Shown here: positions 1 to 9,617 of the stretch, piece by piece | Position numbering within the stretch: the first letter of the stretch is position 1 | Layout of the letters: every line of letters begins with the position of its first letter | Origin: an uncultured Desulfobacter sp. | GTDB lineage: Bacteria > Desulfobacterota > Desulfobacteria > Desulfobacterales > Desulfobacteraceae | Length of the DNA stretch: 64,000 nucleotides | Direction of reading: 5' to 3' | NCBI RefSeq assembly: GCF_963666145.1 | Contig: NZ_OY762614.1 | Span: 4,516,501-4,580,500 of the forward strand | Notes under the pieces: generated by a model | Database searches by the model: none | The model's input: the letters and a program-made list of their open reading frames with translations, nothing else | What the model was told of the DNA's origin: nothing | Translations under genes and position numbers: made by a program

Positions 1-254
1 TTCCGCCTTTGACCGAAGAGCGCAGAAAAGAGATTGTAAAAAGCGTGGGCAAAACCTGTGAGGAGTTCAAGGTGGCTGTCAGAAATATCCGCCGGGACGC
101 CAACGAGATGCTAAAGGATCTACAAAAAGAGGCTGAAATTTCCGAAGACGAAAGCTTCAAAGCCCAGAAGCTGGTCCAGGATCTCACCGACGCTTCCATC
201 AAGAAACTGGATGATATTTTTGCCGTCAAGGAAAAAGAGATCCTTGAAGTATGA
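1..254 (+). CDS. frr: Ribosome recycling factor, 3' end only (partial)
   Basis: The reading frame is open from the left edge and encodes the last ~84 residues of ribosome recycling factor, which with EF-G splits the post-termination ribosome. The visible part starts [13 protein letters not shown] and continues with the VRNIRRDAN segment and the charged C-terminal helix of domain I, all typical of the RRF family. The gene start lies outside the window. The end overlaps the putative start of uppS, the usual order after pyrH in many bacteria. Identification is by recognised family motifs. Confidence 0.95.
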   Translation, partial: PPLTEERRKEIVKSVGKTCEEFKVAVRNIRRDANEMLKDLQKEAEISEDESFKAQKLVQDLTDASIKKLDDIFAVKEKEILEV

Positions 255-987
255 TCCAAATATTCAGGTGCCTGACGGACTGAACTTAGACCGGCTTCCC
301 GCCCATGTTGCTTTTATCATGGACGGGAACGGGCGCTGGGCAAAAAAACGGCTGATGAACCGTGTGAAAGGCCATGAGCAGGGTGCCAAAACCGTTGAAG
401 ACGTTGTTATGACGGCCAGAGAACTGGGCATTGACGTGCTTACCTTGTATGCATTTTCAACGGAAAACTGGGCGCGACCCAAGGAAGAGGTCAAGGCCCT
501 GATGCATCTGCTGAAACGGTTTCTCAAGAATAAAATCCAAGATCTTAAAGCCAAAAACATCCGCTTAAATATTTTAGGTCAGGTTGAACGGCTTCCCGAC
601 GATGTGCGAAAACAGGCTGAGCAGGCCATGGCCGACACACAACATAACTCCGCCATGATTTTGAATCTGGCATTGAGCTACGGGGCCCGGGAAGAAATCA
701 CCATCGGGGTTCAGCGAATCGCGGCAAAAATCAAATCCGGCGCCCTGACCCCCGAAGATATTACGGATAAAACGGTATCCGATCACCTTTATACGGCCGG
801 CATGCCTGATCCGGACCTTATTGTCCGTACGTCCGGCGAAGTCAGACTTTCCAATTTTCTGATGTGGCAGGCCGCATATTCCGAACTGGTTTTTACCCCG
901 ACGCTTTGGCCCGATTTTTCCAAGCAGGAATTCCATCAGATTTTAATTGATTACCAGCAGCGGGACAGACGCTTCGGAAAGGTATGA
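211..987 (+). CDS. uppS: Isoprenyl transferase (undecaprenyl diphosphate synthase)
   Basis: Cis-prenyltransferase that extends farnesyl diphosphate with isopentenyl diphosphate to make the C55 lipid carrier for peptidoglycan. The hallmark [11 protein letters not shown] (catalytic Asp at about residue 38), the [10 protein letters not shown] motif and the RTSGE motif followed by SNFLMWQ are all present; 258 residues is normal for the family. The ATG at 211 lies inside frr and has no clear Shine-Dalgarno; an in-frame TTG at 244 would give a shorter N-terminus more like homologues, but its AAAGAGA is only 3 nt away, so the exact start is uncertain. The stop overlaps the cdsA start by 4 bp. Confidence 0.93.
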   Translation: MIFLPSRKKRSLKYDPNIQVPDGLNLDRLPAHVAFIMDGNGRWAKKRLMNRVKGHEQGAKTVEDVVMTARELGIDVLTLYAFSTENWARPKEEVKALMHLLKRFLKNKIQDLKAKNIRLNILGQVERLPDDVRKQAEQAMADTQHNSAMILNLALSYGAREEITIGVQRIAAKIKSGALTPEDITDKTVSDHLYTAGMPDPDLIVRTSGEVRLSNFLMWQAAYSELVFTPTLWPDFSKQEFHQILIDYQQRDRRFGKV

Positions 988-1802
988 TGCAGCACTGCAA
1001 ACGATGGCTTACGGCGTTAATTCTCACCCCCCTTGTGCTTTGGGCCATTCTCAAAGGGTCTCTATTGTTGTTTGGCGCCTTGGTATCCGTGGTTTCAATT
1101 TTTGCGATCCATGAATATTTTGATATCATCTGTGCCAATGATAGCGAACCTGTTACTCTAACGACTCGGTCGATCTCCTATGGGGCTTGTGCGGCATTGG
1201 TCATGGGGGCATGTTTTGGGTCCTGGCCGATTCTGTTTTTCATTCTTGCTTTGAATATGCTGGCGCTGTGCGTGTTTGTTCTGGCGCGTTTTTCCAGTTT
1301 GCCCCATATTTTTGATCTGGTGGCCCGGCAGGTGCTCGGTGTCGTCTATATCCCTTTATCCCTGGCTCTTTTGGTTTTTGTCCGGAATTCGGATGCCGGG
1401 GCATTGTGGGTGATCTGGGTGCTCATGGTCTGTTTTGCCAATGATACAGGTGCCTTGTATGTTGGGACGTTCAAAGGCGAGCGTAAGCTTTCTCCGAACA
1501 TTAGTCCCAATAAAACCATTGAAGGGGCAGTGGGGGGGCTGGCCGTCGCGGTAACGGCGGGATTTGTATTTAATCTGATTTTCTTCCAGGATGTTGCGCT
1601 TGCCTTGATGAGTATTCCCTGCGCTTTGTGTATTGCGGTTGCGGGTCAGATCGGAGACCTGTTTGAGTCTGCCATGAAACGGGTCGGGCACATCAAAGAT
1701 TCGGGAAAAATCCTGCCGGGTCATGGCGGTATGCTTGATCGCATTGACGGGTTGCTTCTGGCCATTCCGGTATTTTATTTTTTTACGGTGTTTGTTCTGT
1801 GA
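984..1802 (+). CDS. cdsA: Phosphatidate cytidylyltransferase (CDP-diglyceride synthase)
   Basis: Integral membrane enzyme converting phosphatidic acid and CTP to CDP-diacylglycerol, the branch point of phospholipid synthesis. The 272-residue protein has about eight hydrophobic segments and the C-terminal family signature: SPNKTIEGAVGG, then GDLFESAMKRVGHIKDSGK and LPGHGGMLDRIDGLL, which carries the metal-binding Asp residues. It starts with ATG overlapping the uppS stop by 4 bp and ends overlapping the dxr GTG start, so it is almost certainly translationally coupled in one operon. Confidence 0.94.
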   Translation: MMQHCKRWLTALILTPLVLWAILKGSLLLFGALVSVVSIFAIHEYFDIICANDSEPVTLTTRSISYGACAALVMGACFGSWPILFFILALNMLALCVFVLARFSSLPHIFDLVARQVLGVVYIPLSLALLVFVRNSDAGALWVIWVLMVCFANDTGALYVGTFKGERKLSPNISPNKTIEGAVGGLAVAVTAGFVFNLIFFQDVALALMSIPCALCIAVAGQIGDLFESAMKRVGHIKDSGKILPGHGGMLDRIDGLLLAIPVFYFFTVFVL

Positions 1803-2959
1803 AGTCGTTAACGATACTGGGTTCCACAGGGTCCATCGGCACGTCCGCCCTTAAGGTGGTTGCCATGCACCCGGACAAGTTCTCCATCAATTGTTTAACC
1901 TGTGCCACCAATATTGACCTTCTATTCGCCCAAATAGAACAGTTTAAGCCGGCGATGGTTGCCGTGATCGACGAAATGTCGGCAGACCGTCTTGCAAAGA
2001 AACTTTCAGGCAAGCCTTGTCCTGAAATCTTGTGGGGCGAGTCCGGTTTTATTGCCGCAGCTCAATGGGCGGATTCAAATATGGTACTTGCCGCCATGGT
2101 TGGGGCTGCAGGCCTTGCACCGGCCCTTGCCGCCATTGATGCCGGCAAGCAACTGGCCCTTGCCAACAAGGAAACCCTGGTGATGGCCGGAGAGATTGTT
2201 ATGGCCCGGGCGCGTGAAAAAGGGGTGGATATCCTGCCTGTGGATTCCGAGCACTGCGCCATTTTTCAATGCCTGCAGGGGAACCGGAGACACGATCTTA
2301 AAAAAATTTTTCTCACAGCATCAGGCGGTCCTTTCAGGGATTTGCCCCACGACCAATTTAAACAGATTACACCGGCCCAGGCCCTGGATCACCCGACCTG
2401 GAACATGGGCGCTAAAATAACCATTGATTCGGCGACCCTTATGAACAAGGCGTTGGAGGTGATTGAGGCGGTCCGGCTGTTTGATGTCAGTGTGGATAAG
2501 ATTCAGGTGTTAATTCATCCCCAGAGTATTGTTCACTCCATGGTGGGGTTCGAAGATGGCGGTGTTATGGCCCAGCTTGGGGAACCGGATATGATGCATG
2601 CCATTGCCTATGCCTTCTCCTATCCAAACCGCATGAATCTAAACCTGAAATTCCCTGATTTTGCGGGGATGAATGGATTAACCTTTGATGTCCCTGATGT
2701 AAAACGATTTCCATCCCTTAATTTTGCCTACGAAGCCTGTCGCAGGGGCGGGACTTTACCGGCTGTTATGAACGCGGCCAACGAAGTCGCCGTGGACGCT
2801 TTTCTTAAAGAACGTATCGGCTTTCCTTATATTTTCAGAATAGTTGATGAGGTCATGGGTGCCCATACCTGCATTGACAATCCCGAGCTTTCAGGTATTA
2901 TTGAGGCTGATCGCTGGGGCAGGGAGAAAGCACTTTCCCTGATCCAAAGTCTTGTGTAA
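1799..2959 (+). CDS. dxr: 1-deoxy-D-xylulose 5-phosphate reductoisomerase
   Basis: Second enzyme of the MEP pathway; makes 2-C-methyl-D-erythritol 4-phosphate with NADPH. The N-terminal LTILGSTGSIGTSAL is the NADPH-binding loop; ALANKETLVMAGE and the metal-binding PVDSEHCAIFQCLQG motif follow, and the substrate region LTASGGPF and HPTWNMGAKITIDSATLMNK is intact. 386 residues is standard. It starts with GTG within the cdsA stop (GTGA overlap). The MEP enzyme next to uppS/cdsA places isoprenoid precursor and lipid-carrier synthesis in one transcription unit. Confidence 0.95.
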   Translation: MKSLTILGSTGSIGTSALKVVAMHPDKFSINCLTCATNIDLLFAQIEQFKPAMVAVIDEMSADRLAKKLSGKPCPEILWGESGFIAAAQWADSNMVLAAMVGAAGLAPALAAIDAGKQLALANKETLVMAGEIVMARAREKGVDILPVDSEHCAIFQCLQGNRRHDLKKIFLTASGGPFRDLPHDQFKQITPAQALDHPTWNMGAKITIDSATLMNKALEVIEAVRLFDVSVDKIQVLIHPQSIVHSMVGFEDGGVMAQLGEPDMMHAIAYAFSYPNRMNLNLKFPDFAGMNGLTFDVPDVKRFPSLNFAYEACRRGGTLPAVMNAANEVAVDAFLKERIGFPYIFRIVDEVMGAHTCIDNPELSGIIEADRWGREKALSLIQSLV

Positions 2960-2979
2960 CAAACTTTAGGAACTTCAAT

Positions 2980-4062
2980 ATGGGGTACTCCCTTTTTGCA
3001 TTTATCATTGTTATCGGCGTATTGGTTTTTGTCCATGAGTTAGGCCACTTCCTTGTTGCACGTGCCTGCGGCGTCGGGGTTGAGGTGTTTTCTCTTGGGT
3101 TTGGGCCTAAAATTGTTAAAATTAAACGGGGAATGACCGACTATTGCATATCAGCCATTCCTTTGGGCGGATATGTTAAAATGACCGGAGAAGAACCCGG
3201 CGCAGCCCAGGCCCTGGATGAAGAGAGGCGTCATCTCTCTTTTACCCATAAAACGGTGGGGCAACGGGCGTTGATCGCGGCTGCCGGTCCGGCTTTTAAT
3301 TTTTTGTTGGCCGTCGTTATTTTTTACCTTTTATATCAAACCAGTGGAGTCTACATGGGGCTGCCCCAGGTCGGCCAGGTGGTGGATGATTCTGCAGCCA
3401 AGGCGGCAGGCATTGAAACAGGGGATGTGATCAAGGAAATTGACCAGGTCCCCGTGCAATCCTTTGAAGATATTTCCGGCATTGTCTCAAAAAGTGAAGG
3501 AAAAGCCCTGGCATTTCTTGTGGAACGGGAAGGGGAAGTGCATTCCTATACGATTACCCCCCGGACCCGGGAAGAAAAAAACCTGTTTGGAGAAAACGTG
3601 AACCGGTATGTGATTGGAATCATCGGTACCGGCGAAACCTTTCATCACCCCTTGAACCCTGTTGAAGCAGCGGTTCGTGCCGTATCCGATACCTACGGAA
3701 TGGTGAAGCTGACGATTTTGTCCGTGGTGAAAATGTTCACCGGGGCTGTGTCCGCCGATAATTTGGGCGGTCCGATTATGATTGCCAAAATGGCCGGGGA
3801 TCAGGCCAAAGCCGGATTTGAAAATTTTGTATGGTTTATCGCGCTTATCTCTGTCAATCTTGGCATTATCAACTTGTTTCCCATTCCGGTATTGGATGGG
3901 GGGCATCTTTTATTTTTATCTATTGAGGCGATTAAAGGCAGCCCTGTCAGTACCCGGGTGCGCGAGAAAATGGTTCAGTTCGGGGCAGCTGTGCTGATGA
4001 CTTTAATGATTTTTGTCTTTTATAATGACATTGTCAAACTATTCAACGGTGGATTACAATGA
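2980..4062 (+). CDS. rseP: Site-2 zinc metalloprotease RseP
   Basis: Intramembrane protease of the M50 family, in relatives cleaving anti-sigma factors and leftover signal peptides. The zinc motif HELGH is at about residues 19-23 in the first transmembrane helix; a periplasmic PDZ domain (roughly 120-200, with GIETGDVIKEIDQVPV) follows, then the NLGIINLFPIPVLDGGH segment with the third zinc ligand Asp. There is one recognisable PDZ, fewer than the two of E. coli RseP, as in many non-enteric members (360 residues). AGGAA precedes the ATG. No anti-sigma substrate gene is visible nearby. Confidence 0.93.
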   Translation: MGYSLFAFIIVIGVLVFVHELGHFLVARACGVGVEVFSLGFGPKIVKIKRGMTDYCISAIPLGGYVKMTGEEPGAAQALDEERRHLSFTHKTVGQRALIAAAGPAFNFLLAVVIFYLLYQTSGVYMGLPQVGQVVDDSAAKAAGIETGDVIKEIDQVPVQSFEDISGIVSKSEGKALAFLVEREGEVHSYTITPRTREEKNLFGENVNRYVIGIIGTGETFHHPLNPVEAAVRAVSDTYGMVKLTILSVVKMFTGAVSADNLGGPIMIAKMAGDQAKAGFENFVWFIALISVNLGIINLFPIPVLDGGHLLFLSIEAIKGSPVSTRVREKMVQFGAAVLMTLMIFVFYNDIVKLFNGGLQ

Positions 4063-7061
4063 TTTCCAACATCGAAATCACGTTAAAGCAGGATTTAAGG
4101 GATGCCGAAGGCCAGTCTCTGGTTAAAAAGGCGAATGCCTATTTCGGTATTAAAATGGATGATGCCCGCTGCATCAATATCGTGACCGTGGAGTCCGATC
4201 TGGATCAAAACGAACTGGAAACCATACGTCGGGAGGTGTTTACCAATCCGGTTACTCAGGAATCCAGCCTTTCGCCTATCGATCTTGATTTTCATTTCTG
4301 CATCTGGGTGGGGTTTCGGCCGGGGGTCCGGGATAATGCCGGGGCAACCGCCGTGGAAGCGGTCAGCGATCTTTTGAAAAAAGATTTTTCGGCCCATGAG
4401 AACATTTATACCTCCAAACGGTATTGTCTGACCGGTGCGGAATTAACCCGGGAGGACGCTGAAACCATCGCCGCCCAGATTTTGTCAAACGGGATTATTC
4501 AACAGTATAAAGTCTTTGGTAAAGATGAATGGGACATAAATATCGGGGCGGATGTAAAACCGGCCAAGGTGATTTTAGATCATACCCCCGGTTTTGACAC
4601 CATGGACATTGACACCGATGAGATTCTTGCCCGGATTTCCCATGAACGCAGCCTCTCCTTGAATCCCAGGGATATTCCGGTTATCAGGGGCTATTTTCTC
4701 GAGGAAAAGGTCCTGGCAGACCGTGCAACGGTGGGCCTGTCAAAGCCTACGGATGTGGAACTCGAATATATTTCCCAGTCCCGGTCAGATCATTGCTGCC
4801 ACAACACCTTTAACGGTATTTTCAGGTATAGGGACACGGAGACCGGTGAAACAACGTTAGAAAATTCGTTGTTTAAAACCTATATCAAAGAGCCTACTCT
4901 GGCCTTGAAAGATGCCAAAGCGTGGGTGGTTTCAGTCTTGTGGGATAATGCCGGTGTGGGATCCTTTGATGACGACAACAACTATGTCATCACCGGCGAA
5001 ACCCACAACTCGCCTTCCAACATGGAGGCATACGGTGGTGCCATCACAGGCATTGTGGGGGTCTACCGCGATCCCATGGGCACGGGCCTGGGCTCCAAGC
5101 TGTTCATGGGCAGTTTCGGATTCTGCGTGGGCGATATCAATTATAATGGTCCGTTAACCCCCCCCCTTCACCCCCGGCGTCTGCTTGACGGGGTGATTGA
5201 AGGGGTTAAGGACGGCGGGAATAAAAGCGGGGTCCCCACAACCTTTGGACAGACCCTGTTCGACCCCGGTTACATGGGCAAGGCCCTGGTGTTTGTCACC
5301 GCTTTGGGCATCATGCCCAAAACCGTGAATGGCAAACCAAGCCATGAGAAGACCACCGCGCCCGGCGAGTTGATCATCATGAGCGGCGGCCGTGTTGGCA
5401 AAGACGGTATCCACGGGGTAACCGCCTCGTCCAAAAGTTTTTCCGAGAACACTCCGGCCGGCCACGTCCAGATCGGCGACCCCTATACCCAGAAAAAAAT
5501 GCATGATTTTCTGCTGGTGTGTCGTGATGAAGGACTGATCACCTTCATCACCGACAACGGCGGCGGCGGGTTGTCCTCTTCGGTGGGCGAATCGGCGATG
5601 CTCTCCAACGGGTGTGAGGTGTGGCTGGATAAGGTGCCTTTAAAATACGAAGGCCTGGATATGTGGGAAATCTGGATTTCAGAATCCCAGGAACGCATGA
5701 CCATTGCCATCAAACCTGAAAATCTGGACCGGTTCATGGCCTTGTCTGATCTTCATGAGGTCGAATCCACGGTCATCGGTAAATATACGGATTCAGGCAA
5801 ACTGCATATCAAATATAAAGACCAGACCTGTGCATATGTGGACATGGATCTGCTGGACAAAGGGTTCCCGGCCTGGGAATTCGACGCGGTCTGGACATCT
5901 CCTGCCGGGCGCGGATTGACCGAGCCGGTGATTTCCACGCCCACAAATTTAAATGGTGTGCTCGAACAGATGCTGGCCAGGCCCAACGTCTGCAGCAAAG
6001 AGTGGATCATTCGCCAGTACGACCACGAGGTCCAGGGCGGTTCCGTGATCAAGCCCCTGGTGGGCGTCAACCGGAACATCCCCACGGATGCGTCGGTGAC
6101 CCGGCCTGTGCTGACCAGTGAACGCGGGCTTGCCTTTTCCCAGAGTATTTTCCCCTGGTATTCAAAAATTGATGCGTATCATATGATGGCCTGTACCATT
6201 GATGAGGCGGTTCGCCGGCTCATTGCCGTGGGCGGTTCCCTGGATCACATCGGCGGTGTGGACAATTTCTGCTGGCCGGATATCGGCTATGACGCCGTTT
6301 CAAATCCGGACGGCAAATTCAAGGCCGCCCAGCTTGTCCGGGCCTGTCGGGCGCTTAAAGATGCCTGCGAGGCCTATGGGATTCCATTGCTTTCGGGCAA
6401 GGACTCCATGTATGTGGACGGCCATCTTGAAGGGGCCTTTGGTGAGCGCATCAAAGTCTCAGCCCTGGAAACGGTTCAGTTTTCTGCTGTCTCCCTGGTT
6501 TCCGATGTCAGTCGTTGTGTGACCCTGGAGCCTAAAATGGCAGGCGATCTTGTTTATGTGGTGGGTAACACCGGGGATGAACTGGGCGCATCAGAATATT
6601 ACGAAATGTACGACAAAGTCGGGCTTAATGTTCCCCAGGTGAACTTTGCAAAACTTAAAACCTTGTACAAGGCCATCGAAAAAGCAATCGGCACGGACCT
6701 GGTCGCTTCATGCCATGCCGTGGGCCGCGGCGGACTGGGCATTCATTTCAGCCTTGTGGCAATGGCCGGCGGGCTGGGCCTTGACATTGATCTGACCGGG
6801 TTGTCTTTAACCGATGATCTGCCACTTTCAAATGATAAAGCTTTATTTTCCGAGTCTGCCGGGCGGTTCATCGTCACTGTGGCACCGGATCAAAAACAAA
6901 CCTTTGAAAAATTGTGCAAGGGACTGCCCTGTGCCTGTCTGGGTAAGGTAACAGACAGTCATGACCGGCTCCAAATTTTGGCAGACGGTAATCTCGTGAT
7001 AGACCTGCCGGTGGCAACCCTTGATTCAGCTTTCAACAAGACCTTTGGAGATAAAATATGA
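4059..7061 (+). CDS. purL: Phosphoribosylformylglycinamidine synthase, PurS-PurL fusion
   Basis: Purine synthesis step 4 (FGAR to FGAM), synthetase subunit. At 1000 residues it is much longer than small PurL (~740) and shorter than enteric PurL (~1300), because the glutaminase is separate (purQ, next gene). Residues ~1-170 resemble PurS-type domains (repeated ITLKQDLRDAEG-like start, then a second segment around GFRPGVRDNAGAT). The synthetase signatures SRSDHCCHNTFNG (~240) and ITGETHNSPSNMEAYGGA (~310) follow, then the second AIRS-like half with LLSGKDSMYVDG. It overlaps rseP and purQ by 4 bp each. Confidence 0.93.
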   Translation: MISNIEITLKQDLRDAEGQSLVKKANAYFGIKMDDARCINIVTVESDLDQNELETIRREVFTNPVTQESSLSPIDLDFHFCIWVGFRPGVRDNAGATAVEAVSDLLKKDFSAHENIYTSKRYCLTGAELTREDAETIAAQILSNGIIQQYKVFGKDEWDINIGADVKPAKVILDHTPGFDTMDIDTDEILARISHERSLSLNPRDIPVIRGYFLEEKVLADRATVGLSKPTDVELEYISQSRSDHCCHNTFNGIFRYRDTETGETTLENSLFKTYIKEPTLALKDAKAWVVSVLWDNAGVGSFDDDNNYVITGETHNSPSNMEAYGGAITGIVGVYRDPMGTGLGSKLFMGSFGFCVGDINYNGPLTPPLHPRRLLDGVIEGVKDGGNKSGVPTTFGQTLFDPGYMGKALVFVTALGIMPKTVNGKPSHEKTTAPGELIIMSGGRVGKDGIHGVTASSKSFSENTPAGHVQIGDPYTQKKMHDFLLVCRDEGLITFITDNGGGGLSSSVGESAMLSNGCEVWLDKVPLKYEGLDMWEIWISESQERMTIAIKPENLDRFMALSDLHEVESTVIGKYTDSGKLHIKYKDQTCAYVDMDLLDKGFPAWEFDAVWTSPAGRGLTEPVISTPTNLNGVLEQMLARPNVCSKEWIIRQYDHEVQGGSVIKPLVGVNRNIPTDASVTRPVLTSERGLAFSQSIFPWYSKIDAYHMMACTIDEAVRRLIAVGGSLDHIGGVDNFCWPDIGYDAVSNPDGKFKAAQLVRACRALKDACEAYGIPLLSGKDSMYVDGHLEGAFGERIKVSALETVQFSAVSLVSDVSRCVTLEPKMAGDLVYVVGNTGDELGASEYYEMYDKVGLNVPQVNFAKLKTLYKAIEKAIGTDLVASCHAVGRGGLGIHFSLVAMAGGLGLDIDLTGLSLTDDLPLSNDKALFSESAGRFIVTVAPDQKQTFEKLCKGLPCACLGKVTDSHDRLQILADGNLVIDLPVATLDSAFNKTFGDKI

Positions 7062-7885
7062 GCGGCGCAAGCGCTGTAAAGGCGCTGATACTGACGGGCT
7101 TTGGCCTGAACTGTGATAATGAAACCGCCTTTGCCTTTGAGCAGGCTGGGGGCAGTGCCCACAGGGTGCATATTAATACATTGATCCGTGGCGATGTCCG
7201 GTTGGCTGATTTTCAGATTATTGCCTTCGGCGGTGGTTTTTCCTGGGGAGACGACCATGGGGCCGGGGTGATCCAGGCCCTGAAGCTGAAAAACAATATT
7301 GGTAAGGATTTACTGGATTTTGTGGCTGCAGGCAAGTTGGTGATCGGTATCTGCAACGGGTTTCAAGCCCTTGTGAACCTTGGCCTTTTGCCCGGCCTGG
7401 ACCAGGATTATACACGCAGAACCGTAGCCATTACATACAATGACTGCGGCAATTTCAGGGATCAATGGGTCCGGCTTGTGCCCGATGCCAACAGTCCCTG
7501 TGTGTTCACAAAGGGATTGGGCGTATCTGACTATCCGATACGCCACGGTGAAGGAAAGTTTGTTGCCGACCCTGACGTGATAGAACGGCTTGTTGCCAAC
7601 CGCCAGGTGGTGTTCCGGTATGCGGATGCCGATGGTTCCCCTGCAAAGGGTGCGTTTCCGGCCAATCCCAATGGTGCCGTGGATGATATCGCAGGGATCT
7701 GTGATCCCACAGGCCGGATATTTGGTTTGATGCCCCATCCCGAAGCCTACAATCATTTTGGCAACCATCCGGACTGGCCCAGGCAGAAAGCAAAAGCAAA
7801 GCGCCAGGGAAAATCCATTAAAGAGACCATCACAACCGGAATCAAGCTGTTTGAGAACGGTGTGAAGTATATCCAAGGCCTGTAA
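7058..7885 (+). CDS. purQ: Phosphoribosylformylglycinamidine synthase, glutaminase subunit
   Basis: Class I glutamine amidotransferase that supplies ammonia to PurL. The start ALILTGFGLNCDNETAFAF, the nucleophile motif GICNGFQALVNLG (Cys at about residue 97) and the C-terminal MPHPEAYNHF supplying the His-Glu pair are all intact. 275 residues is longer than Bacillus PurQ (~227) and typical of the partner of large PurSL-type proteins. The ATG overlaps the purL stop, so stoichiometric coupled translation is likely. No terminator is obvious after the stop. Confidence 0.93.
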   Translation: MSGASAVKALILTGFGLNCDNETAFAFEQAGGSAHRVHINTLIRGDVRLADFQIIAFGGGFSWGDDHGAGVIQALKLKNNIGKDLLDFVAAGKLVIGICNGFQALVNLGLLPGLDQDYTRRTVAITYNDCGNFRDQWVRLVPDANSPCVFTKGLGVSDYPIRHGEGKFVADPDVIERLVANRQVVFRYADADGSPAKGAFPANPNGAVDDIAGICDPTGRIFGLMPHPEAYNHFGNHPDWPRQKAKAKRQGKSIKETITTGIKLFENGVKYIQGL

Positions 7886-7921
7886 GGTTTTTGCCTTTAC
7901 TGTTGAGTTGACATCTTTATC

Positions 7922-8617
7922 ATGCTGGGAACCATTGTAAACACCCTTGCTATTTTGACGGGTACAACCATTGGCATGCTGTTTCGAAATGGTATTCCTG
8001 AAAAGTACAATGTCACGGTGCTCCAGGCCATTGCCCTGTCCGTTATCCTTATCGGGCTGAAAAGTGCTTTGGCCTGCCCGGATATTTTGGTGATTATCAT
8101 CAGTCTTGCCGTCGGTGCCATTATGGGTGAATTTTTAGCCATTGAGGCGCACCTTAAAACCCTTGGTGATTTTCTGGAAACAAGGTTTGCGGCCCCGGAT
8201 GCCTCAAGGCCTTCCATATCAACAGCCTTTGTTACGGCATCCCTTTTATTCTGCGTGGGGTCCATGGCCATTGTGGGCTCCCTTGAAAGCGGCCTTTCCG
8301 GTAATCATGATACCTTGTTTGCCAAATCCTTTTTAGACGGTGTGACATCCATCATCCTGACTGCATCTTTAGGCGTCGGAGTGGGGCTTTCCGCCGGGGC
8401 GGTTCTGGTTTACCAGGGTGCCATAACCTTGGCGGCGGGATTTATAAAACCCTATCTGGTGCCTGCAGTCGTCAGCCAGATGTCCGGGGCAGGCGGCCTG
8501 CTCATCGCCGCCATCGGATTGAACATGCTCCGGGAAAAAAAGATTGCCGTGGGTAACATGCTGCCAGCCATATTTCTGCCCTTGATATACTACTTTGCCA
8601 CAACCCTATTCAATTAA
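7922..8617 (+). CDS. DUF554 family membrane protein
   Basis: A 231-residue, very hydrophobic protein with about six to seven transmembrane segments. The N-terminus MLGTIVNTLAILTGTTIGM, the central LLFCVGSMAIVGSLESGLSG and SFLDGVTSIILTASLGVGV segments are characteristic of the DUF554 (YdfK/YqgA) family of inner-membrane proteins whose function is not established. The start is the first ATG after purQ, with only a weak ribosome binding site. It lies 36 bp after purQ and just before nth; the grouping gives no clear functional hint. Confidence 0.85.
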   Translation: MLGTIVNTLAILTGTTIGMLFRNGIPEKYNVTVLQAIALSVILIGLKSALACPDILVIIISLAVGAIMGEFLAIEAHLKTLGDFLETRFAAPDASRPSISTAFVTASLLFCVGSMAIVGSLESGLSGNHDTLFAKSFLDGVTSIILTASLGVGVGLSAGAVLVYQGAITLAAGFIKPYLVPAVVSQMSGAGGLLIAAIGLNMLREKKIAVGNMLPAIFLPLIYYFATTLFN

Positions 8618-8621
8618 TGCC

Positions 8622-9287
8622 ATGGCCATTGATATTGCATTTTTTCTCGGGACGTTAAGGCATGAGGTTGAGGACTACCAGGTGCCGGTGGTGGACTTGA
8701 TTGCCGTCCAGAGCAAATCTGCCTTTAAGGTGCTTGTGGCCACCATCCTGTCCGCGAGAACCAAAGATGAAGTGACCGCGGTTGCAGCCCAGCGATTGCT
8801 GGAACAGGCCCCTGATCCTGAGGCCTTGCAGGCCCTTTCCACCGCCCGGATCCAGGAACTTATTTTTCCGGTTGGGTTTTACAAATCCAAAGCCCAGTAT
8901 TTATCAAAACTGCCCCAGGCCCTGGACGCTTTCCAGGGGCAGGTCCCCGATGATATTGACGATTTGGTGACACTTCCCGGGGTCGGGCGTAAGACAGCCA
9001 ATCTGGTCAGGACTGTGGCTTTTGACAAAGATGCCATCTGTGTGGACACCCATGTGCATAGAATCATGAATATCTGGGGGTATGTGAGAACCAAAACCCC
9101 CCTGGATACGGAAAAAGCATTACGAAAAAAATTGCCGAAGAAATTCTGGAAAGAGGTCAATCGAATTCTGGTCACCTTTGGACAAGGCACCTGCCGGCCG
9201 GTGGGGCCCCACTGCTACCGTTGCGTGCTTGAAGCATATTGCCCCCAAAAAGGGGTGAAACCGGCAAAGCCGCCGAAAGGCAAATAA
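8622..9287 (+). CDS. nth: Endonuclease III
   Basis: Base-excision repair DNA glycosylase/AP lyase for oxidised pyrimidines. The helix-hairpin-helix LPGVGRKTANLV carries the catalytic Lys (K124 from this start) and VDTHVHR carries the catalytic Asp (D142), the normal 18-residue spacing. The C-terminal iron-sulfur loop has Cys-x6-Cys-x2-Cys-x5-Cys, exactly the family pattern. I use ATG 8622, 4 bp after the DUF554 stop; an in-frame TTG at 8595 would overlap that gene. A strong hairpin terminator follows. Confidence 0.95.
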   Translation: MAIDIAFFLGTLRHEVEDYQVPVVDLIAVQSKSAFKVLVATILSARTKDEVTAVAAQRLLEQAPDPEALQALSTARIQELIFPVGFYKSKAQYLSKLPQALDAFQGQVPDDIDDLVTLPGVGRKTANLVRTVAFDKDAICVDTHVHRIMNIWGYVRTKTPLDTEKALRKKLPKKFWKEVNRILVTFGQGTCRPVGPHCYRCVLEAYCPQKGVKPAKPPKGK

Positions 9288-9290
9288 AAC

Positions 9291-9333
9291 GCCCCGGTCA
9301 GGGAAACCTGTCCGGGGCGTTGGTATTTTATTT
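9291..9333 (+). terminator. Rho-independent terminator after nth
   Basis: Starting 4 bp after the nth stop, GCCCCGG pairs with CCGGGGC, then a T-T mismatch, then CAGG pairs with CCTG around a GAAA tetraloop (9291-9318). A T-rich tail follows. It closes the plus-strand unit. Confidence 0.75.
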
Positions 9334-9377
9334 GGGGTTAATCTTGAGTGTTGATACACCAGATCGAACCATGGCCG

Positions 9378-9617
9378 TTATACAACTTGTTCTTTCATGG
9401 TTATATCGTGTCGGCGTTCCTGGACCGTTCTGTTTCCAAGTCTTCTATCCCGGTCCGCAGAGCAGGGTAAAGTACAGACTTTTTTAAGCTTTTCAGCGTT
9501 CTCTTCAAAACCGGGTCCCATTGTATCTGAAAAATTTTCAATGCAACTATTATATTGTCTGCGCAGTTTCCTTTTAACTTTAAATTCCTGGTGCCGTCTG
9601 ACTGCCCTGTCTCTCAT
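9378..9617 (-). CDS. Possible small basic protein, function unknown
   Basis: Open frame of 79 codons on the minus strand. What supports it is an AAAGGA seven bases before the ATG and a strongly biased composition: many Arg and Lys, a central CIENFSDTMGPGFEEN segment, and two Cys. I do not recognise the family. It recalls, only in style, the Arg-rich protein at 55164. No other signature is visible, and an antisense frame of 86 codons (9397-9657, plus) covers the same bases, so chance cannot be excluded. Confidence 0.35.
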   Translation of the reverse strand: MRDRAVRRHQEFKVKRKLRRQYNSCIENFSDTMGPGFEENAEKLKKVCTLPCSADRDRRLGNRTVQERRHDITMKEQVV

